From Rhyacophila brunnea (taxonomy: Eukaryota > Arthropoda > Insecta > Trichoptera > Rhyacophilidae), in NCBI GenBank assembly GCA_022495005.1, contig JAGYXB010002040.1:310001-374000 (forward strand): DNA of 64,000 nt. Direction: 5' to 3'. Under the pieces are notes generated by a model, which was not told the origin of the DNA, searched no databases, and worked only from the letters and a program-made list of their open reading frames with translations. Both the position numbers and the translations under genes were made by a program. Positions within the stretch are counted from its first letter, which is position 1. Each line of letters starts with the position of its first letter. Below are positions 56,824 to 64,000 of this stretch, one piece after another.

Positions 56824-57378
56824 GAGTGGCGAAGGGTGGAGGTAAGCTGTTAAGATCTGACATAAATAGTGCACATTAAACTTTGTCAGTAAAACGTATT
56901 TGTCTTCATTGAACTAAACCTACACTATGTATATTATAGTATTTGTTTTTTTTTTTTGTATTTCAATTAAGCCGTGCGTAATCTAATACATTAAACTACA
57001 TATAATTTTGGATAGTTCATAGATAGAAGAATATTTTTTTATCAATTATGGTTTCATATAGTCTGGGCTTAAAGAATTAAAACTTAAAACTAACCAACAC
57101 CATCAGCTGTAATATGTATTCTTAATTAAACGAAAACAAATAAGTATCATTGAAAAAGTATGCACTATTTTTATTTAATCGCCAAAGGAGACCTTAACTA
57201 TTTTGGTTTGGTTTAGGCAGAGTTTAGGCAGAGTTAAATTGATTTTTAAAAACTAACAAGCACCGTCTGTAAATTGTATTCTTAGTTCAATGAATATAAA
57301 TAAATATGACTGACAAAGTTTGGCGTGCACTATTTATGTCGAATCTTAACAGCCTGCTTCCACCTTTCGCCATTGATA
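56824..57378. mobile_element. MITE-A copy 4, most complete
   Basis: The left arm begins GAGTGGCGAAGGGTGGAGGT and the right arm ends CTTCCACCTTTCGCCATTG, with reverse-complementary arms of roughly 140 bp. TAGGTA lies just outside both ends (56816-56821 and about 57377-57382) and may be the target duplication. No coding capacity. Confidence 0.8.
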
Positions 57379-57399
57379 GGTAATTATTGCACATAGTTC

Positions 57400-57560
57400 A
57401 TTTTTTTTAACCATTTTCGATCCTAAGAAGATTATAGTATGGGCCTCGACAGAGTGCAGGTTGTATAAACAGATTTTGTTTTTTTTACGAGAAATAGATG
57501 TTAGCCACTTGTTTAGCCTATTTCAAAACAACATGTGAATTTTTCAAACTCAGGATCAGG
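57400..57560 (-). repeat. SINE1 copy, minus strand
   Basis: The reversed SINE1 body: CATTTTCGATCCTAAGAAGA, TGGGCCTCGACAGAGTGCAG, TTTTTACGAGAAATAGATGT, TAGCCACTTGTTTAGCC and CTCAGGATCAGGAC. Confidence 0.75.
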
Positions 57561-57701
57561 ACCCAAAACGTTTTACATTACGAGGTATTTTACATATTTC
57601 CTGATGTGACGTGACACTGCCAAAAATAGACGTCCAAAGCTGTAAATAAATAGGATATTGATAAATTTATATACATATATATATATCTTTATTTAGTGTC
57701 A

Positions 57702-57758
57702 CTATTGTAGTGCTAAAAAGAATATAAAATAATTAAATTCCTTTTAGCACTACAATAG
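57702..57758. repeat. 17-bp perfect hairpin at a SINE2 end
   Basis: CTATTGTAGTGCTAAAA (57702-57718) and its exact reverse complement (57742-57758) are 23 bases apart. The right arm is the 3' end of the minus-strand SINE2; the left arm is the same SINE end in plus orientation. Confidence 0.85.
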
Positions 57759-57905
57759 ACCATGAGGCCCAATTTACAGACGTGTAGTGAAGCAGTAGTG
57801 TAGGTAGTAATATAAGAATCACAAACACCGGAATCGAACTCGGAACCCCGGGTGACTTTGAAACTAATAACCAGTGAATAGGTGTATTAATTAAGGCGCT
57901 AAGTA
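57742..57905 (-). mobile_element. SINE2 copy, minus strand
   Basis: Read in reverse: A-box-like TTAGCGCCTTAATTAATACA, B-box GAGTTCGATTCCGG, GTGTTTGTGATTCTTATAT and an end ATTGGGCCTCATGGTCTATT. Part of the body present in the 36296 copy is deleted. Confidence 0.75.
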
Positions 57906-57909
57906 CCAA

Positions 57910-58975
57910 AATAATAAAAACTGACATTTTTATTGAAAAATGTTCTACATACCAACGCCAATAACTTCAACTATAGTCTAAGTGCCTCAAGCAAGTCAAA
58001 AAATACAGCAAAATAATTAAACGTGTCGACGTTGTAAGTCCGTTGGCGTGTTTTATTTATGGTGTAAGTAGCACTGCAGTGGTCAACGGCATTCAATATA
58101 AAATAGCTGACGATGGTGTGTTGACACTTGCGAGTTCTTAATACCTAAAATTATAGAAGCTGCCGTGATTGCTTCACACTGTAAAACTACATTTTTCAAA
58201 AGGTCTGCTAAATGAAATTTTACTGCAATGACTCGGTATTTTTTAACTACAGGCAATACTACTTTTTGGAACTTAGAGCCTTATTTAATACACGTATTCT
58301 TTATATCAGTAATATACAATATTTCATACTGGTATAGTAACCTACTTAAGAAAACAATACCTTTCAACCGCCTTTATTGTATCAATTAATTTAAAATTCG
58401 TGATATTTAAAAAAGATCTTTCTACAATAATTGTACTTATACTTTAAAATAATAGTCATATACTTCCGTATAAATATTAATACAGACACTTTTCTTTTAC
58501 TACGTAAGTTGTTCTGACATTCCTGTCTTTTCTGGAGAAAATGAAAATTCCATTTTAATGGAAAAAACTTCACTGTGTTGACGTGCCATATCCTACCTTT
58601 GTTCCTACATCCATATGGATTCACCCCTCCTTAATTCCCATCAAATATATTTTTATAGAAAAGTCTATTGTCAGAATTTACTAAGGGTAAAAATATGGAG
58701 TATAATCGAGCGTCGTTTTGGCTTTTTTGAAAGGTTTGTCGGGAAAAAATATATTTCTTCTATTTTAATCTAAAATTTATGTGGTTGTATCTTCTACGGG
58801 GATTCGAAAACTTTACGATTTACTTTATTATTTTGGTAATATATATGTATGTTTACAGCATGTTTTAATAGTCAGCGTCCCTATAATAAAGATAATAATA
58901 AGATTTTTGTATTAAACGCTGCTTGTTTAAGACTTTTATAAAAAAAATGTGTACTTACTTAAATCAATTTATATA
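57910..58975. other. Intergenic AT-rich stretch
   Basis: No gene recognised. Confidence 0.4.
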
Positions 58976-58979
58976 AATC

Positions 58980-59163
58980 GGTACTGTTCGGTTATGAGGA
59001 ATACAGCGGAAAACACATTTTGAAAATACCCGATATACTAGATTATTTGTTAATTTGGGTTAGGTTGGGTTAGGTTAGGTTAGGTTAACCTAACAAATAA
59101 TCCAGTATATCGGGTATTTTCAAAATGTGTTTTCCGCTGTATTCCTCATAACCGAACAGTACC
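58980..59163. mobile_element. Near-perfect palindrome with a TTAGG-type centre
   Basis: Left arm 58980-59052 (GGTACTGTTCGGTTATGAGG...) and right arm 59091-59163 are 73-bp reverse complements with one mismatch (AGATTATT against GGATTATT). The 38-bp centre is GGGTTAGG/GGTTA repeats closing in GGTTAACC. Such high arm identity points to recent formation or ongoing correction. No coding potential. Confidence 0.92.
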
Positions 59164-59169
59164 TATAAA

Positions 59170-61625
59170 TCATTTAGACTTGTATCTACTAATACATTGT
59201 TTTACAAATTCTTAAAACGAAGCACCTAAATCTAACCTAAGTCATCGCTATAGGAGTCTTAGAGATCTAAAGGAGCGTTTCGGACCCTAGGGTCAGTGGG
59301 GAGCATCGAAATTCCGTACAACGTGTATATTAAATTTCACAATACAAATATTATAAAAATCTGTAAACAGTATAGAATGTATATAGTATTGACCATTTCT
59401 TTGATAATATTATTATTATTATATATATGTTTTAATTACTTCCTATATAATAATATTATTACGTATTTGATTCAACTATTTATTATTCGATGAATAATAA
59501 ATACAAAAATAATAATTTAGCATCCTTTATTCAACACTTCAAAAACATACCCATAAAATATACTCGTCCTGAATATGACTTCACCTTACCCATCGCTGTC
59601 GGGGTGGTGCTCGTTTCCAGTTACCAATTACCAATAATCTTGAATCATCAATTTATTAACAATAGTTAATAACATTGATGACGTCGGCATTTCATGTAAT
59701 TTTAGTTTAGGTATTCATGCATTTGCCAATATTTTTTTTACCACATTAAAAGAGAAAAAACTGGACCAACATCCAGATTAAATTGTGTAGTAAATTTAAG
59801 AAGGATTTACTAAAATTGCTACAATTTTTTTATTATACGATTAATTTCAATATTTATTAAAAACTTAAGTAGGTATGTATTACAACGCTTGAATTTAAAC
59901 ATATTTTTTTTAAATATGTAGGTATTTTTGTATGGTTTTAAAAAATATACAAACGGCAAATTGACTCCGATTGTCCAGAATCACTTGCTCGACATCGGCG
60001 TCAAATTGGCACCGATTTTCTCCAATAGGTTAATCTATATAAACCAAAACGTATATGTAGTTGGTATTATATTTATATACATAATTTAATAATGGTCAGG
60101 ACCAATTTCAACCATATCAATGTGATATTCTAAACTGATAATTCTATTGAAGCAAACGTAACTGGTCTTGGTCGGTGTTTACATATTATATGGAATAAGT
60201 ACTAAGTACATATTATACACAATGTGTTTTATTTTAGTTAACATATCTTTTTTAACCATGAGTTTTTTATTATATATTATCATCACCTCAATACTACAAC
60301 TTGATAATAATATACTATAAATAATATAAATATCAATACTATTGAATAATATGATTCTTCATTATCTTGTCTACAAAATGATAACTATGTAAGTCAGAAA
60401 CTAATGGGAACTGCAATAATTTTATATTTGACAATATTAGATAACTTTTAAACCATAACTGCATTAAATAAATAAAAATAAATATTATATCTACAATATT
60501 TTTTCATACAATTGAACATTAGACAAGCACCATTTTTCATTTTAGTTTTAAATATTTATTATAGCCTAAAGTTATTTTAATCAAGTAAAGTTTAAATTTC
60601 ATTTTCCCAAAAATGACCAAATCAGAGTTATCCAGTTGTAGTATTAATTGAGGTGACGATATGCAAAGCACTGCTATGTATGTGGGCTAAAATTATATTT
60701 GTTAAAACATATTTTTTCTAAAACACTTATGTACGTGTCTAAATGTATATTTAATTTATTGCTAAAAATGTATGTAGTAATCATAAATAAAAATATGACT
60801 ATAATATTAATTCAAATCAATACGAAACACTTTTAAATTACGATCTTTCTCCGTACACATTTTTTTCTATGTAATTTAAATAAATAGTTAAACTGGCATT
60901 TATGTAGTATAAATCAATTAAGTATATTATTTTTTTATACATTTGTTTTACAAAATATTGTATGTTTGTTAATAAAATACTAAGTTTTTATATCGATAAA
61001 ATTAAACCAACTGTATTTGATTTTAAATGGATTTACACATCATTGGCTGCGATTTCCGCAAAACACTTGCGGCAGCACGCACCGTCGGCATTTGAAGGCT
61101 ATACCACTTTTCAATTTATATACTTATCTAATCAAAGAGGCACGGTTTTTGCTATTAATTTGGCAGACGTAAAAATATTTCCCATTTGTTATTTCCCAGT
61201 CAGTGAATAAGCCTCTAGTTAGGGATAATGGCCTATGTTTCGGCCACTTATGCTATCATTAGAAGCCTCTCTTGTATTTTACAAGCATGAAACAAATATC
61301 GCAAAACACAGAGGCCTTACAAATATATACAGTGACGTGCCAACAGTGGGTTATACGATAATTATTTATGCTACGTGGTATATAACGAAAATAAATTTAT
61401 AATTTGTTAAAATCAGACACCTCTTTGTCAAATAATCATAACGTTCAATGAATGATTCATAAGTAATAATTTTAGATTAAGTATATCTTTTAGATCTAAA
61501 TTTAAATAAAATGTAAATTTTTAAATAAGATAAATAAATATTTTGAATCATATCGTTCATTCTCGTTTGTTCTCTTTCATTCTAATAATCAAAATTTTTA
61601 ATGATTATATTATTATAAAAATAGT
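59170..61625. other. Long AT-rich stretch
   Basis: No gene I can support. An 82-codon frame at 60962-61210 is less AT-rich in its second half (S-A-K-H-L-R-Q-H-A-P-S-A-F-E-G) than its surroundings, but no family is recognised and it has no visible promoter or splice context. AGCCTCT words recur around it (61210-61310). Confidence 0.35.
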
Positions 61626-61631
61626 AATTTA

Positions 61632-61800
61632 TCATGTTCGATCCGAAGCGGAGCATATGGGCCTCCACAGAGTCGAGTGTAATAACAGATAGATGTTTTT
61701 ACGAAAAATATGTGTGAGCCACTTGCTTAGCATGTAATGTCCATGATCTGGGTTCAAACATACGTTATGCCACACCTGGGATCACTTTACCGCTCTGCCA
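61632..61800 (-). repeat. SINE1 copy, minus strand
   Basis: CATGTTCGATCCGAAGCGGA, GGGCCTCCACAGAGTCGAGT, GTTTTTACGAAAAATATGTG, GAGCCACTTGCTTAGC and ATCTGGGTTCAAACATACG, which is the reversed SINE1 body with part of the head. Confidence 0.75.
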
Positions 61801-63695
61801 TTCGCAAAATATGTTATTATATGGCATTATTGTAAACGTCGTCATAAAAATATATGTATTGTAATGTAAATTTTATTAATTTACAAATGAAATTATATTA
61901 CAACCAGTAAACATATGTTATTCAACTAAACTTCACGAGAAAAATGTCGCATAGTAATGGCATAATAATATACACAATTCAGACTTAGCTCTCAAAGCTT
62001 ATATCCTATTTTTTTTTTAATTTTCGATATCTACAAGGCATGTCGGATTGTATTTTATAATTGTAATCGATAAATTATGGATTTATCGTGTTCATTCTGA
62101 AATGAAGGTATTAGTTTAAAAGTTGGTAATCTCCGTATTTTACCATTTTCAGATAATCTAAAAAAAAACCATGAAAAATATTTATTTTAGGACTGCAAAT
62201 AGAATATTTTACTTTTGTAAACATGTTAGTTAACCATTATCAAAACTAAATATCGAAATAAAATGTCTTTGGCGTCATTAAAATTAATAATGAAAAAAAT
62301 CATGTTTAGGTATAGTAAAGTTGGTCATTGAATATAAAAAAATGACGACTGATAAAAATAAACGACTTTGCAATCAATATATGGTTTGATTATATGTAAC
62401 TAACAAACGGAGCAGGATTTGATATTTTATGAATATACAAAAGATGGAAAAGTATTAATTTACAGAATCAGAATAAGAATCAGAATCAAGAAAAATATTT
62501 GAAGAAAAAAATGAAGGTTACCAATTTTGATACTAATAGCTTCAAATGCAGTCATACTCTCCAACTTTCCTTCTACTTCTCTTATTTTTTCTTCAACTAT
62601 ACCTCTACTATCCACTGCATTTCTCCGAGGAAGTAGTGGCTACCCCCAGTAAGTGCCTTCACTTGTAAATTCAACATACTGAAAATCTTCATGTATTTTG
62701 CATTCCCTGAATGATTAAAAAATCGTAAAAATTAGACAAAGTGGGATTTGTACTATTTTTTTTTACTTTCCGTGTGAATTTTTTATCCGTAAAACTATCG
62801 ATCCATCTGTTTCTGTAATTATTTCTACTAATAACTCATTATCACGAAAAATATTTAGCAATAAATTTTCATAATTACACTGTGTAATATCATAATATTA
62901 CGGTCATTAAAATAATCTTGTGAATAAATTGTCGCCCGGTTTGGCACACCAATGCCAGTCCTTATCGGGAAAGGTGTGTAGCGTAATATACAGCGCTCCC
63001 TTTGTGTTCAAATACCTCCAGAGAGGGAAGAAATTTCTATTCTTGCTATCAGCCTCTCACACAATTGGCTAAAGTGTATATATCATGATTAATCACGGTA
63101 GAAACACTTGGATAACAGGCGGCATACATTCTGCGAACACCCTGTAGGCACTAGTATTTGCGCAGTGCAAAGTAATGGATTAAAGGTATACATTGGGCTT
63201 TATTTAAAATTATTTGCGATCGGCTCACTACAACCCATAATATCGTACTATGTCTCATTATTTGATTTGTAATCCCTCGTAGAAATTCTCTTTCCATTGT
63301 GGAACGGTACAAATTTATGATGATTTTACAAATTTATGACATAACAGATGTAGACGTAATGCAAACAAAGGTTAGAAGCATGCCTCAACTAAAGTTGTTT
63401 TTCACGCCATATTCACAATCAATAGACTTATCATTAATAAAGCATAGAAAAACAAATTATATAATCATATTATATCTGTATGTATTATATTTATTTAATT
63501 ACTAGGTGAAAACCCATCAATGCCTTTCAACCAGTAAAAAATTGGATGGTATGTCTGTCTATTTATTTGGTTATAACGCAAAACCTATAGACATATAATT
63601 GACTTTCATTCCGGTTCTCGATATCTTACAAAATAAACTTATTGAAGAAAGCGTACTTTCAACAACACAAACATGAACCTCCAAACCAACCGCCC
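61801..63695. other. AT-rich stretch containing repeat F copy 2 (62250-62425)
   Basis: No gene. The repeat F copy aligns with 48100-48300. A GC-richer patch at 62930-63020 and 63110-63170 is unidentified. Confidence 0.4.
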
Positions 63696-63699
63696 CGCA

Positions 63700-63805
63700 C
63701 CACACTCGGTCTTATTATTGAGCGTATCACAAGGCCCTACGTTTGGATATAAAGCATTAGCAGTTTGTTTTTCCTGGAAATGTCTCAAGAGCAGATACCC
63801 AAGAC
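63700..63805 (-). repeat. Dispersed repeat C, copy 3
   Basis: Reversed words of the family: GAGCGTATCACAAGGCCCTA, AAATGTCTCAAGAGCAGATA and CCCAAGACTGCATTAACCAC. Confidence 0.65.
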
Positions 63806-64000
63806 TGCATTAACCACGCAATTACGCCTGAGAGTTCTGGGTTTGATTCCCGGTAAAGACACAATACTTATGTGTTTTTCTCAAAGCCTGGGTGTTTGTG
63901 ATTGTCCAAAATTAATAACAACCACCTTGTACGAAAAAGCAAGAACATGGTTATTAATAAGTGATCAAGGGAGAAAAGGGCACGGAGAACTAACATAAAT
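63806..64000 (+). mobile_element. SINE2-type tRNA-derived element at the window edge
   Basis: A B box GGGTTTGATTCCCGG follows a tRNA-like left part (CACGCAATTACGCCTGAGAG), then TTCTCAAAGCCTGGGTGTTT..GTGATT, the SINE2 body word. The right end is cut by, or close to, the window edge. The open frame that runs through it is a by-product. Confidence 0.6.

Noticed and set aside
60962..61210. 82-codon plus-strand open frame as a small gene
   Set aside because: No domain, signal or splice context, no recognised family, and frames of this size occur by chance.
63765..63998. 77-codon frame at the window end as a gene
   Set aside because: It runs across repeat C and a tRNA-derived SINE head, including its B box, so it is a by-product of repeats.

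Overview
This window looks like non-genic, transposon-rich nuclear DNA from an insect. The background is strongly AT-rich. There are several families of short and long retroelements, and TTAGG-type repeats, the arthropod telomere unit, occur at several interior sites. The dense runs of AATAT/TATAAT and TAGGTA recall hemipteran (aphid-like) or lepidopteran intergenic DNA, but the order cannot be fixed from sequence reading alone. I see no convincing host gene, tRNA gene, rRNA or CRISPR array. Almost everything I can name is a mobile element or a remnant of one.

Layout. Positions 1-1816 hold a non-coding, GC-rich element with direct terminal repeats (100 of 100 visible bases identical). It appears to sit in the TTAGG-like core of a foldback repeat whose right arm follows to 2046. 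From 2.8 to 12.4 kb there are foldback MITEs, three tRNA-derived SINE families, dispersed repeats and degraded LINE 3' ends; one has a clear 9-bp target duplication (10401-10859) and one appears to split a SINE. From 14.7 to 16.8 kb lie two related LINE reverse-transcriptase tails in the same orientation. Four hAT-type non-autonomous elements are delimited by TIRs and 8-bp target duplications: 18294-19380, 20070-20737, 24685-25351 (which keeps a broken transposase C-terminus) and 56119-56755. A second copy of the 20070 family is at 53325-54013.

The one long intact reading frame is on the minus strand at 27174-28874. It is a 566-residue Gag-like ORF1 of a Jockey-type non-LTR retrotransposon, with three zinc knuckles of which the third has lost its last cysteine. 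No endonuclease/reverse transcriptase ORF2 follows it. Another LINE's C-terminal fragment lies on the opposite strand at 26355-26652.

From 29.4 to 64 kb the pattern is AT-rich sequence with scattered SINEs, LINE 3' ends (37.8, 39.1, 40.5, 50.0, 51.0 and 52.8 kb), long-TIR MITEs (39.6 and 56.8 kb), and two palindromic foldbacks with TTAGG-like centres (43.3 and 59.0 kb). The genes do not form a pathway. The window is best read as a record of successive transposon insertions. Family names such as SINE1-3, MITE-A/B and repeats C-F are local labels used only here.
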